The translations under genes and the position numbers were made by a program. 64,000 bases of DNA from Nemertoderma westbladi (taxonomy: Eukaryota > Xenacoelomorpha > Nemertodermatida > Nemertodermatidae), in assembly GCA_032718475.1 (NCBI GenBank), contig JAUCBJ010001237.1, forward strand, positions 50,496-114,495, written 5' to 3'. Of this stretch, positions 30,687-41,732 are shown piece after piece. Numbering within the stretch: position 1 is the first letter of the stretch; each line of letters opens with the position of its first letter. Under the pieces are notes generated by a model, which saw nothing but the letters and a program-made list of their open reading frames with translations, had not been told where the DNA came from and did not search any database.

Positions 30687-33276
30687 GTGAAAACTGACAT
30701 CTGAAATAAACTTAGCACCCATTAAAACCCCCATAACAAGAATGTTAGTTAGTTTGTATTCTTTTTTAAGTTTTGACAGACTGACTGACTGACAGAAAGA
30801 CCGACAAACAGACAGTCTAGATTTATATAAACCTGAAAACTGACATCAGAAATGAAATCAGCACCCCTTAAAACCCCCATAGCGAGAATGTTAGTTAATT
30901 TGAATTCTCTTTTATGTTTTGACAGACTGACTGACAGAATGACCGACAGACAGACAGACTAGATTTATGTAAACGTGAAAACTGACATCAGAAATGTAAT
31001 CAGCACTCCTTAAAACCCCCATAGTGAGAATGTTAGCGACAAGTTTTAATTATTAACCATATTTCGTAAGATATATTTTAAAACATTTATTTATTAATAA
31101 TGCAATAACTGAATAACCAGATAACGGAACGACAAACCGAATTGAAACTTTTAATTACTAATAATAATTGTGGTGAGAGGTGATGGAAATCAAGGATATA
31201 TGTTGTTATGTTATGGAGCACGCGTTGGTAGGCACAGACAGGCAATGAATTGATGTCTGTTGAGATGTATTGAAGGAGCACTATTCCTTCATTAGTAATA
31301 ATATTAATGTCATTGAATAACTGATACCTAAACACACACACACCCCCCCCCCCCCGTCAGCCAGTTCTATGGAGAGTGAGTGAATGTTTAGGGAATTAAT
31401 GCTATCCTACCATCCCCAACCAGCAGCAGTCTGCCTCTAACAGGCCAGGACATTCTCAGCGTTGCTAAGACACGGGAAGGAATTACTCCGTATTGACTGT
31501 CATTAGGCGGTTAGAGCCTGCGTGTGAATTAATTGATAAAAATGCAATTTTAATTGTAAATCAATAAATAACTATAAAACTTGACATTAATCTCGAGTAT
31601 AAAGTAAAGACTTTGATAGAATGGGACACGGCGAATCTACCCATGTTAATTTTATACCAGATGGGATAAATGTTACCCCCCTAAATAATTAATTACCGAT
31701 AGAAGAATCGAAATAATTCGATTCAACCCTACAATTTAGCTGAAGATATTAACTTCGATTATGGCTTCCGACATTTATGGCTACCGACACACACACACAC
31801 ACGTCACACACAGACTTTTGAGAAACGGCCATAGTATAATTATATCAGTTCGCTGATGGCTCGCCATACGTGTCTCGCCCCACATGCAATTATAATTCAA
31901 GAATAAAAATAATTAATTAAACATTTTAGGTTTTTACGATAGTTTTTACATTAAATACGATACAAATTAATTCACAATACGCTTTTTATATTAAAAAAAT
32001 AATAAAAATAATCGATGATAAAAAAAGAACGGTTAAAATTAAAGTACAGATTTATAATAAACCCCTTTTTTAGGTGACCTGATGCCGATGCTGTTTGCGC
32101 TTTTGAAGACCTTTGACAGTTTAACCTGCCAAAATTAGAATGTCTTTTAGATGATACATATTCTTTAGCTTTATGACGAGTATTTGATACACTACATTAG
32201 CCGAAGCCAGTCTATGCGCAATCATTCACCCGTTGGATATACCCGGGAGACTGAGTTCGGAGCTTAATGATTGATGGTGTAAGCCTACTGTATTATTCGA
32301 CTGATCGTAATATATAATCTCTGACAAATATTATTCACTTTCGGGAAATATTAACAGTTCCTTTAGGACGTGGCGCTCTAAATATGTAAACAGAGTTATG
32401 ACTTAAACTAGTCACAACGAAAAGGCTATAGATTAACGTATATGGCGCATTCTTTAGGAGATGCTTTGTTATCGGTTGCAATCATACACAATGCTGCACA
32501 ATACTGCACACTAATCTGCCGACCTTCACTAAATTTAGTCACGTATAAAGAGAGCAACAGACAATTTATGTTGGGCATATGAAATAGCATTAGATTCACT
32601 TCAAACCACTCAACACAGGTCGCAATCGTTTATCTGTAACCGGTCTCTCTAACCTTTAGTATATCAAGAAGGTGGGGTGTCTGACTATTGATCAGTATTC
32701 CGATATAATAATTCATCAACAAATATAATGAACAACAGACAGCAAAAGCAGTAATATTAATGTATGAATTGCATATAATTCGTTTGGTTAGATTGTATGT
32801 AGTAAATAGGTTGATTTGTATGATAACAGATATACGTTCTATAATTAAGCCTACTAATGTAAAGCTAAAGAACGCTGATACACGGAGGTGCTAAAAGCCG
32901 ATGTTCTTAGGCTCTGAGCAAAAACATAACACTGAATTACTGAGTTCTGTATACACCTCCAACACAGAGACAAAAAACGCTCTGATTGGTCAACCGAACA
33001 ACGGGAGAACAAAGAAACAAAGAAACGTCGACGTGGCAATATCAGCTGTTAGCCGTCGTCATGGTAGCGACACTGTTTTCAAGAGTATCCAGCTTATCGC
33101 GTCACGAGATTGCAGATTATGTCCTCTAAAGTACAAATACAGTACAAATACAGAAGAAATGACTTTTATGTCCTCTAAAACACCAGTACAGCAAGGACAC
33201 GGCCTTTTTATGCCTGGCAAACCAACTACAAAGTACTTTAAGGGAAAATAACCGGTTAATGACGCAAAAGCTTTTA
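30687..33276 (-). repeat. 2.6-kb direct repeat, right copy (candidate 5' LTR)
   Basis: Near-identical to 15090-17673; differences include a longer poly-C (31343-31355) and single-base changes such as CTGACT for CTGATT near 32683 and AACACAG for AATACAG near 32961. It starts at GTGAAAACTGAC, inside what is tandem unit two in the left copy, and ends GCTTTTAC where the LINE-E 3' flank begins. ACAGCCAGACA occurs just upstream of both copies, so the homology may continue slightly across small gaps. Confidence 0.85.
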
Positions 33277-33808
33277 CTGATGCAACAAAACACATTATAA
33301 TTAGTTTTGTATTTACCTATTTACATATATTTATAGACTATTTACAATGCAATAACTGTAAAAACAAACAAAATTAAACAGACAAAATGATGATACATAG
33401 ATTAAAATAAAATGAAACATACAGTAGATTAAAAATAGATAAAAATTTATATTTAGGTATCATATTTAGGCCTACAGAAAGATCTCAGAATAAAATTTTT
33501 GTCGAGATTTCACGACAAAATGACTGCAAGGATTTGCACTCGACTACATTCGATGGCAGTTGGTTCCAGATTGGCACAACACGGCTGAAAAAAGAGTCCT
33601 GGGAAATTTTCAACCTGCACTGCGGTTCTGAAAGTTTCATTTTGTGGCCTCGAAGACCGCTACGGGGAGCTGGAGTAAATAATTTTTCAGCATCGAGGTC
33701 AACTAAGCCATTTAGAATGCGGTATGTCATTTTTAGATCAAACAGTAGACGGAGCTCCTCAAGTGGTTGCAAATTAAGCAGAGATAGGCGTTGATTGTTT
33801 GTAATCAT
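33277..33808 (-). mobile_element. LINE-E: 3' end of a CR1/L2-like element
   Basis: The minus strand from 33808 to 33485 encodes LSLLNLQPLEELRLLFDLKM, TYRILNGLVDLD and FFSRVVPIWNQLPSNVVECK, the conserved C-terminus of CR1/L2-type ORF2, ending in a proper stop. 33277-33484 is its 3' untranslated part, cut by the 2.6-kb repeat. No RT domain is present (5' truncation). Confidence 0.85.
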
Positions 33809-33810
33809 TT

Positions 33811-34140
33811 ATTTATAAATATTTGCACCTTTTAAACAAACGTCGGGTAAAATATATTTGCACCTTTGCACAGAATCCCCTATCGTCTTGAATTACAGAC
33901 TCGCAAACTTTGAACTTTGTACCCGGTTACCTTGACAACAACAATATAAAAGTTGCAGAAAGCTACTTTATTACATTTCTATGAACCCTAGTCATCATAT
34001 TCACCTAAGAAAATTAGCATATATGAGTTTCTAAGGAAATATTATGAAAATAGTGCCATAAATAGGGAAAAGATCGGCCCACGCTAATTTCAGCAATCCG
34101 CTCTCTGCATGACCTGTTATTTAGTACACCTTTCACGCAA
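33811..34140. other. Non-coding stretch
   Basis: AT-rich; no frame, hairpin or tandem repeat that I can support. Confidence 0.5.
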
Positions 34141-35500
34141 TTCCACGGTGTCGGACTTTAACGGACATTCTCGATTTTTTAATGTTTTTCTTTAAGTTTA
34201 CGAAAATACTTGAAACTTTAACATCAGATTGCGTTGAATAAATGAGAATATTTATAAATTTTTTCAGAATATTGCAAATAATGGCTTTTAAAAAGCTTTT
34301 AAAAGCTTTTAAAAAGGTGTCGGACGTTACAAAAATAGGACACTTTTTAAAGTACATATTTTATTTTTGATTGGAATTAATGCCGAAGACTGGTATGTTA
34401 TTATTGTAGGGATCAAAATGTTGTAGCTGAACTATTTATCTATTTTTCAAAAAGGTTTTCACAATTGCAATGGAGTTCTTTTGAAGCCGACATTTGCAAT
34501 TCAAAGTTATATATATGTATATTTAATACACGATAACATACATTAAAATATATATAGTATAGCCAATACAGTAGAATTAAGAAATACTAAATATAGGTAA
34601 TCGACAATTTTTCGAGGGAGATCGCCGCCCAGGCTCGAGGCACTTAAAGGGGCGATTTAAATGATTTAAAAGAAGATAAATTAAGTGTGAATATATGTGT
34701 ACATACAGTATAGTATAGTGATAAATATTGTGATAAAAATAATTTCATTGGTTATTACTTAATAAAATAGGTAGGAATGAAATAAAATAACAAACACAAT
34801 CACACAACGGATACAAAACCTTAAAAAAATAGTTTAAAAAATAATATAAATAAGTTAAAAGTTAAACGGCTATTTGCACCAATGGTCGACCGAACAGTGT
34901 GACTTAAAATCGAACGTTAATAATTAACGAGAAAAAATTTGTAGGTTTTTAGCATCAACAATATCTTGCGATAAAGAATTCCAGAATGGAACAGTGCGGT
35001 AGTTAAAAGTTGTGCGGAATGGTGTCGGACGTTACGTGTTGGACGTTACATAAAAATCAGCAAATTTAACCATCTCTGTCGGCTTTATTTTTCGTCTTTG
35101 GAATGTACTCTAGATGTCATTAGAACCGCCTTCATCGCAGATTCTAAATCTGAAAACCATTTTAAATTTCACCTACAATTGCCAAATATATTATCAAAAT
35201 ACTAATGTGTGAATTTTGAGTGGTAAATAGCAATTATTGAAACCTATTTTATTTATTTATGCCTTTTACACTATACACTGCAATTTAGACTTTAAATACA
35301 TTAAATAATAATAGTGTCGGACGTTACTAAACTTCAATCACTGAAATCACAGCCTTTTTGGTAGCCTAGATTGCTGTAAATGGCACAAAAGACGCCATCT
35401 TACGTCGGCATTAAGTAATTTTAATTTCGATATGGTTTGCCAAACAATAGAGAAGTAATTGAGAAAAAATTTAAAAAAGTGTCGGACGTTACAATTGTAT
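34141..35500 (+). repeat. Region with dispersed GTGTCGGACGTTAC words
   Basis: The 14-mer occurs exactly at 34317-34330, 35022-35035, 35314-35327 and 35479-35492, with close variants at 34148 (GTGTCGGACTTTAAC) and 35036-35049 (GTGTTGGACGTTAC, directly adjoining the exact copy). All six are in the same orientation, and the spacing is irregular (14-705 bp). The DNA between is AT-rich and not obviously repeated. No coding frame of note. Confidence 0.85.
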
Positions 35501-36186
35501 ACAGGTAGCTTTTAATGCTTATTGTATGAGAAACGTTTTATGTTTATGGCGTAGAACTACCTCATTGGAATGTGCATTTACGGCTGATTACAATGATACC
35601 AATGATAGCCTATATTGATAAACAGTAAAAAGCCTTGATTTTTGTTATTTTTTTTCGTCTTTTGTGAAAAAACCAGACCACATACAGGTAGTTTTTGCGC
35701 GTGAATGTTTGAACTTTGAACTCGATTATCTCAGAATGACATTTTTCGCACGAAAAATACTACAATAAAAATACTCCTCCGCCATTTCTTAACCGTTTCT
35801 TGCCATTTTGGCTTTATATGAAAGGTAATTTCATAACCTTCAATATAAATATCACGCACTTTTCTTAATTTAATAATATTTACCCATTTTTTGTATGAAA
35901 AATTAGAAAACAATTTTATTGATTTTTTTTTACAAAACTGCCATTTATCGAAATTGAAAATGAAAATACAAAAAGTGCGTGAAAATTATTATGAAAATGA
36001 ACATGCTGGTTCCAAAAAATGTGGTATCTGAAAATAAATTAGAAAATAACGGAGGAGTAGCATTTTTAGCGAGATTTTTTAAATCTAGCGTTCTGTAGGC
36101 TGCTAGGGGGCGCCAAAAAACATTCTTTCAATTTTCAATTTTTTTCAGATTTTTTTCAAATTCGTATGTACTTTTTATGATTCTCT
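35501..36186. other. AT-rich flank of Gypsy-1
   Basis: No gene. Direct short repeats such as AAAAAGTGCGTGAAAATTAT and long T runs. A CTCF-like word CTGCTAGGGGGC lies at 36100-36111. The region ends in CTCT, which is duplicated on the far side of Gypsy-1. Confidence 0.5.
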
Positions 36187-36307
36187 TGTAGGGTAGAGAC
36201 TTTGGCGGGATATTCAAAAACACTCTACTACACTATCTTTCCTTATCTCTGTATGCAATTATTAATTTGTATATCATAATTATATTATACTTTCGTTGAC
36301 CACTACA
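36187..36307 (+). repeat. Gypsy-1 5' LTR (121 bp)
   Basis: Starts TGTAGGGTAGAG, ends GACCACTACA and is identical to 40384-40504. Very short and AT-rich; it should hold the element's promoter, though no clear TATA box position can be fixed. Confidence 0.95.
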
Positions 36308-36325
36308 TTGGTGACCCGGAGATTC
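36308..36325 (+). promoter_or_regulatory. Gypsy-1 primer binding site
   Basis: TTGGTGACCCGGAG follows the LTR directly; TGGTGACCC would pair with a tRNA ending GGGTCACCA. Gypsy-2 has TTGGTGACCCAGCG at the same place, so both probably use the same or a similar tRNA. Confidence 0.75.
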
Positions 36326-36367
36326 AGACTCCCTTTCTCCTTTATTTTCCCCGTCTACTTCGTCCTC

Positions 36368-37204
36368 ATGCCTCTTACTCCCGAGGAACATCAGGCCTTC
36401 GCCGAAGCCGCCGCTGCCGCCATGGCCGCCTCCTTGGCCGCCAACCCCACCGGCGCAAAAGCCGCCCTGGCTACCCCAGCCGCCATCTCTGCGGTCGCTC
36501 TCAAGCTGCCTCCGTTCTGGACTTCCGACCCGGAGGTTTGGTTCCGGCAGGTGGAGGCCCAATTCGACGTCAAGGGGATCACGGTGGACAGCACCAAGTA
36601 CAACTACATCATTGGGTGCCTTGACAACGCCGTCGCCGCGGAGGTCCGGTCCGATATCATCAACCCCCCGGCCAACGACCTGTATGACGGCATCAAGGCC
36701 GCCCTCTGCAGGGCCTTCGGCCGCACTCAGGCGAGCAAGGATGCGGAACTTCTCTCGCTGGCCGGCCTCGGGGACCGCAAGCCAACCGGCCTCCTCCGGC
36801 ACATTAGAGGCCTCAATGGCGACCCGGAAACGCTCCTGCGGGCCATCTTCCTGGCCCAGCTGCCGCCCGAGGTCCGGGGCGTCCTCGCCGGGTCGAACCA
36901 AACGGACCTCAACGCACTCGCCGTCGACGCTGACCGCATCTTGGAGGCCCGCTCCTCTTCTACCGTCCCCACTGCCAGGATCTCGGTCGTCGGCCGTCGT
37001 TCCACCCCGCAGCCACAGCAGCAGCGCAACACCGCCGACAACCCGAGCGGCACATGCTGGTACCACCGGCGTTTCGGTCCGGCAGCCCGCCGCTGCGAGC
37101 GCGGCAGGTGTCCTTCGTCTTCGGCCGTTCCCATCACCATCGACTGCCCGGCCGACGGTTCTCATCCCGCATCGAGGTCGGGAAACGCCAACGCCGGCCG
37201 CTAG
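36368..37204 (+). CDS. gag: Gypsy-1 Gag
   Basis: 278 codons from the first ATG after the leader (a longer frame runs back into the LTR without need). An Ala-rich N-terminus is followed by the capsid-like region KLPPFWTSDPEVWFRQVEAQ, shared with Gypsy-2 ([20 protein letters not shown]), then AVAAEVRSDIINPP and LRAIFLAQLPPEVRGVLAG. The C-terminus has a zinc-finger-like CWYHRRFGPAARRC-x4-C. It forms the particle and binds RNA. The stop TAG at 37202-37204 lies in the loop of the frameshift hairpin; pol follows in the -1 frame. Confidence 0.93.
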   Translation: MPLTPEEHQAFAEAAAAAMAASLAANPTGAKAALATPAAISAVALKLPPFWTSDPEVWFRQVEAQFDVKGITVDSTKYNYIIGCLDNAVAAEVRSDIINPPANDLYDGIKAALCRAFGRTQASKDAELLSLAGLGDRKPTGLLRHIRGLNGDPETLLRAIFLAQLPPEVRGVLAGSNQTDLNALAVDADRILEARSSSTVPTARISVVGRRSTPQPQQQRNTADNPSGTCWYHRRFGPAARRCERGRCPSSSAVPITIDCPADGSHPASRSGNANAGR

Positions 37205-37221
37205 CCCAGGCGGTCGGCGTT
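37180..37221 (+). promoter_or_regulatory. Gypsy-1 -1 ribosomal frameshift site
   Basis: GGGAAAC at 37180-37186 is in the gag phase N NNG GGA AAC, the canonical X XXY YYZ arrangement. After a 3-nt spacer a 12-bp stem forms between 37190-37201 and 37210-37221 (AACGCCGGCCGC with GCGGTCGGCGTT, one G-U pair), with an 8-nt loop that begins with the gag stop TAG. Slipping by -1 enters the pol frame directly. Confidence 0.88.
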
Positions 37222-40200
37222 CCCCGGGGGCAAGCCAAGAAGACTGTCATGGTGCGAGACGACCAAGGCATAGTCTACCTCGTGGACTGCGGGGCGGAGG
37301 TGTCGGTTCTCCCGGCCGACGCCGCCGCCCGCAAGCGACCGGCCACCGCCCCCCTCATCGCGGCCAACGGCAGCTCCATCTCTACGTGGGGCTACCGCAC
37401 CCACAGGATGCGTTTTGGCACAACACACCCCCGGGACTTCGGGTTCGAGTTCTCTATCGCCGCCGTCCCCAGGGCCATCCTCGGAGCCGATTTCTTCGCC
37501 GCCCATAACATCGCCATCGATCTCCGCAGCCGGCGCCTCATCTCCCTCGACGACGGCCACGTGATCCCGGCCTTCTCCGCCGCCTTCCACAGCGGCGTCA
37601 GCGGCCTCCACGTCGCCTCCATCTCCGCCTTCGACGCCATCATCAACGAGTTCCCCGAGGTCGTCATCCCGCGGTTCCAACCCGGGGTGGCCAACCGCCA
37701 CGGGGTGGAGCACCACATTGTGACGGAAGGCCCCCCCCCGCTTCACACTCGCGCTCGTCGTCTAGACCCAGAGAAACTGACCGTCGCCAAGGCCGAGTTC
37801 GCCAAAATGGAAGAACTCGGGATCATCCGGCGCTCCAATTCCCCGTGGTCATCGGCCCTGCACATTGCACCGAAGCCCGGGGGCGGTTGGCGTCCTTGCA
37901 GCGATTTCAGGCGCCTCAACGCGGCCACCGTGGCCAACCAATACCCCCTCCCCCACATCCAGGACTTCAACGCCTGCTTGGCCAGCACGACGATCTTCTC
38001 CAAGATCGACCTCACCCGGGGCTACCAGCAGGTCCCGATGCGGGCGGCGGACACCGCCAAGACGGCCATCATCACCCCTTTCGGCCTCTGGGAATTCCTA
38101 AGGATGCCGTTTGGCCTGAAGAACGTGGCGCAGGCGTTCCAGCGACTGATGGACGGCGTCCTCCGCGGCCTGGACTGCGCCTTCGTCTACCTCGACGACA
38201 TCTTGGTGGCTATCAAGACGAAGGAGGAGCACTTGCGCCAGGTTTTCGGCGCCCTGGTCGCCAACGGCCTAGTCGTCCAACGCAAGAAATGTAGTTTCGG
38301 CCTCCCCGAACTCGAGTACCTCGGCCACACGGTGAGCGCCCGCCACGTAACTCCCCTCGCCTCCAAGGTAACCGCCATCACCGAGTTCGCCACGCCCACG
38401 GACAAGGCCGGCCTCAAACGGTTCCTCGGGGTGGTCAATTTCTACCACCGTTTCACCCCCGGAATCGTGGAAGTGCTCGCCCCACTCCATGCAGCCGCCT
38501 CCGGCGCCGCCGGGTCGGTCTTTACCTGGTCATCCGACTGCTCCTCCGCCTTCGCTGCGGCCAAGGCGGCCCTGGCCGATGCCACCATGCTCGTCCACCC
38601 GTCCCGGACTGCCCAGTTCTCACTCACGTGCGATGCCTCGACCACCACCATCGGAGCCGTCGTGGAACAACGTGCTGCCACATCGGCCGCATGGGAACCT
38701 CTCGCCTTCTTCTCCCGCAAGCTGTCCTCGGCGGAGAAGAAGTACAGCTCCTTCGACCTCGAGCTGCTGGCTATGTACGGCGCCGTCCGCCATTTCCGCC
38801 ACCTCGTCGAGGGCCGCAGCTTCACCATATATACGGACCACAAGCCGCTCACGTTCGCCCTTAGCAGTGCGGCCGAGCGGTCGCCCCGGCAGATGCGACA
38901 CCTCTCGTTCATTTCAGAATTTACGACGGACCTGCGGCACGTCTCCGGCAAAGACAACATGGTCGCAGACGCTCCATCGACCATGCTCCATCGACACGCC
39001 GTGCTCCGTCGCCGCCCTTCTCTCTCCCGACGTGGACTTCGCCGCGCTCGCCGCGCTCGCCGCAGCGCAACGGACGTCCGCCGAGATCGTCGCCTACCGC
39101 ACCGCCGTCACCGGCCTCCGCTTCGCCGACATCCCGTTTGGCGACACCACTGTGCTCTGCGACATCTCCACCGGCAAGGAGCGACCCGTAGTGCCCATCG
39201 AATGGCAGGGTCGCATCTTCGAATCCATCCACGGGCTGTCACACCCGGGACCCCGCCCCACCATCCGGGCGATCTCCTCCAAGTTCGTTTGGCACAACTT
39301 GAAGCGAGACGTCAAACGTCGCTGCGACGAATGCCTTGCTTGCCAGTCGTCCAAGGTCGCCCGTCACGTTCGGGCTCCCCTCATCAGCCATGCCGCCCCC
39401 GACAACCGCTTTGAGAACCTCCACGTCGACTTGGTCGGCCCCCTCCCAACGTCCGAATGGAACACATACCTATTCACCGTCATCGACCGGTTCAGCCGCT
39501 GGCCAGAGGCGCTCCCACTCGCCGACGCCACAACCGCCACGTGCACTCCTACGAGGCTGGATCAGACGTTTCGGGGTGCCCACAGCCATCACCTCGGATC
39601 ACGGCCCCCAGTTCACTTCGCACCTCTGGACGGAGTTGAACAAGCTGCTGGGCATCTCCGCGAACACGACCACGGCCTATCACCCGCAGGCGAATGGGAT
39701 GGTCGAGCGACTGCACCGCCAGCTCAAGGCCGCACTGAAAGCCCGACTCACCGGACCCGGGTGGATGGACGATCTTCCCCTGGTGCTGCTGCGCATCCGC
39801 ACTTCGTGGAAGGAAGACCCAGAGTGCTCTTCGGCGGACATAGTTTATGGCACCAAGCTGCACGTTCCCGGCGAGTTCGTCGCGCCCGCCACATCCGCCG
39901 TTTCACCCCCGTCGTCGTCCTTCGTCGCCGACCTCCGCGACCGCCTCCGCTCGTCCGCCCCGCCGCCGGCGTATCATGGCTCACCGACATCCACCTCTCT
40001 GCCGCCGCAGTTGACTACGGCCTCTCACGTTTTCGTGCGCCGTGGCACCCGCTGCGGCCCCCTCGACCGCCCGTATGTTGGCCCGTACCTGGTTGTCTCC
40101 CGCCACGCGAAGCACTTCGTGGTGGACCTCGACGGCCACGAGAACTCCGTCTCCATCGACCGGCTGAAGATCGCCCACATACCAATGGCTGTATCAGGTC

Positions 40201-40355
40201 TACCTCCCCCTATCACGTACACCCACGCCGCAGCTTCGCCACCTTCGCCCCAGCCCATCGCGTCATCGTCCACGCCGCCGCTGATCCCGGACTCGGCCAA
40301 TTTCTCCCGGTTCGGCCGCCGCCTCCGCCCACCGACCACCTTCTCTCCGGGCTGA
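37186..40355 (+). pseudogene. pol: Gypsy-1 Pol: protease, RT, RNase H, integrase, with two frameshifts
   Basis: Read by -1 frameshift from gag. Protease has VDCGAEVSVLPA, with Cys where DTG/DSG is expected. RT has [16 protein letters not shown] and YLDDI; RNase H has LTCDASTTTIGAVVEQ and [12 protein letters not shown]. The first frame breaks at about 38972 just after NMVADA, consistent with loss of one base. The second frame carries the integrase zinc-binding part (HGLSHPG, CLACQSSK) and HVDLVGPLP. It breaks near 39545, and the third frame holds the SDHGPQF and [19 protein letters not shown] catalytic blocks and a GPY-like RPYVGPYLV. The product cannot be made in full. Either this copy is dead or the assembly has single-base errors. 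Confidence 0.9.
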
Positions 40356-40370
40356 TCGCGTTTGCACGCT

Positions 40371-40380
40371 GGAGGGGGGG
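40371..40380 (+). promoter_or_regulatory. Gypsy-1 polypurine tract
   Basis: GGAGGGGGGG, separated by TTA from the 3' LTR start. Primes plus-strand DNA synthesis. Gypsy-2 has the same layout (G run plus TCA). Confidence 0.85.
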
Positions 40381-40383
40381 TTA

Positions 40384-40504
40384 TGTAGGGTAGAGACTTT
40401 GGCGGGATATTCAAAAACACTCTACTACACTATCTTTCCTTATCTCTGTATGCAATTATTAATTTGTATATCATAATTATATTATACTTTCGTTGACCAC
40501 TACA
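40384..40504 (+). repeat. Gypsy-1 3' LTR (121 bp)
   Basis: Identical to the 5' LTR, followed by the CTCT target duplication. Confidence 0.95.
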
Positions 40505-40589
40505 CTCTTTTCGATGGTATAATTGTTTCTATGCATTTTTCAACCACAAGTGGCTATTCCCCCCCCCCCCCCCCCCCCCCTTAAGCGTT

Positions 40590-41460
40590 AACTATCTGTA
40601 GGTATTTTATTGTCTGAGTAAAACAGCGCGGATTACTCAAACGGTCTCCTACAGGGGGTCACACTTAGTCAACTCCTATTCATCATCTACATAGCGGACA
40701 TAGTGGCGGCGCAAAAGCGGGCAGCGCACTTAATCCTCATATTTTTCGCTGACGACCTGTTATTCTATACGGATTCTCGGAGCATCTCCAGCCGCCTCAA
40801 ACCCGCTCTCTCTTTGGGCAGCGGAGAACGGCTTAGAGGTTAATTTGAAGAAAACCGCAATTATAAAGTTCCGCCGTGGGGGAAAGCTGGTAAAAAACAG
40901 ATCAATTTGTTTATATGTAACAAACAGCCAGCCTGTTTCTATTACCGACTTTGAAATACCTTCAAAACAAACCTAGCATTCTCCAGACACATAAACTATA
41001 TCTCGTGTCGTGTAAATAAAATAATAAATTATGGTAATGCATTCCCTTAAAAACCCCCGTCTATTATCATTGCCAACATCAATCAAAATCTTGAACACCA
41101 AAATACGTCCAATTATCAGCTACAACTTACACCTTATATGGCCCCATCTGACAACTTCAAATCTCCATAGCCTCGATAAAATATAGGTGACATTCCTCAA
41201 ACGAGTACTTGGCCTTCATGAAAGTACCCTCAACAGGCTGGTACTAGCGATGTATATGGAAAAGAAAACGCCCCTAATAGAGGACCTGGTTGCATCCTTA
41301 AATCTCCGGGAATATCCAGCTCTGAGGAAGTACAGATTGGATGTTGGCCATAAAAGGTTTTGGAAACACCTACATAATTTTGCGACTCGCTAGCATTCTC
41401 TTCTAGTAAATTGGCGCAGTCTAATAAGGTTTTCCAGTACTCGGATTTTACCATAATGTT
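40590..41460 (+). mobile_element. LINE-F: degenerate non-LTR element, RT to C-terminus
   Basis: The plus strand reads GLLQGVTLSQLLFIIYIADI and FFADDLLFYTDS (RT blocks with the catalytic ADD), then after a frameshift AAENGLEVNLKKTAIIKFRR, and in 41187-41393 FLKRVLGLHESTLNRLVLAM to a stop. The signature resembles R1/I-group elements; the clade is not certain. Several frame breaks. A 22-nt poly-C (40559-40580) lies just upstream, beyond the Gypsy-1 flank. Confidence 0.8.
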
Positions 41461-41732
41461 TCACCAACCCGACGGAGCTTTTTGTGTTTGCAGTATCTGT
41501 GGGTGGATTCCTTCAAGGTATCACATTGTCCAGCTATCACGTTGAGCCACAACTAAGGGCTGCTAAGGCGTAATCTGTTTCTTATTGGGACGTCAAACTT
41601 GAATGATCTAATTTATTTATTTATTGTGCGAACTTTTACTTTTCGTTTATTACGCTAAATTGCATAGATAGTAAATTGGCCTGGGTATATGGTAATGTTA
41701 AGAACCTCAATGTAATCTCTAGGCCTACTTTT
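41461..41732. other. Short non-coding spacer
   Basis: Probably the 3' region of LINE-F, then AT-rich DNA ending in CCTACTTTT, duplicated beyond the next element. Confidence 0.45.

Larger units (their letters stand above)
15090..33276 (-). mobile_element. BEL/Pao retrotransposon, up to 18.2 kb with its direct repeats
   Basis: The minus strand carries, in one reading frame from 29105 to 20916, Gag with DUF1759, zinc knuckles, retropepsin, RT (YMDD), RNase H and integrase: the BEL/Pao order. If the 2.6-kb direct repeats are LTRs, the element runs from 33276 (5') to 15090 (3'), with a 1.6-kb leader and a 3.2-kb 3' region, which is unusually large. If they are instead a segmental duplication, the element's own LTRs are missing. 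Two stop codons interrupt the polyprotein, so this copy is probably not autonomous unless they are read through. Confidence 0.75.
36187..40504 (+). mobile_element. Gypsy-1: Ty3/gypsy LTR retrotransposon, full length
   Basis: 4318 bp bounded by identical 121-bp LTRs and a 4-bp target duplication CTCT (36183-36186 and 40505-40508). Order: LTR, primer binding site, gag, frameshift cassette, protease-RT-RNase H-integrase, polypurine tract, LTR. It is far more GC-rich than its surroundings. LTR identity indicates recent insertion, yet pol has two frameshifts and an altered protease motif. It is related to but distinct from Gypsy-2 at 55233. Confidence 0.96.

Noticed and set aside
36233-37165. 310-codon frame antisense to Gypsy-1 gag
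   Set aside because: GC-rich DNA leaves long antisense frames open; the plus strand carries recognisable Gag and protease motifs. The long frames in other phases of 36.6-40.4 kb and 55.6-59.1 kb are rejected on the same ground, except those that continue pol.
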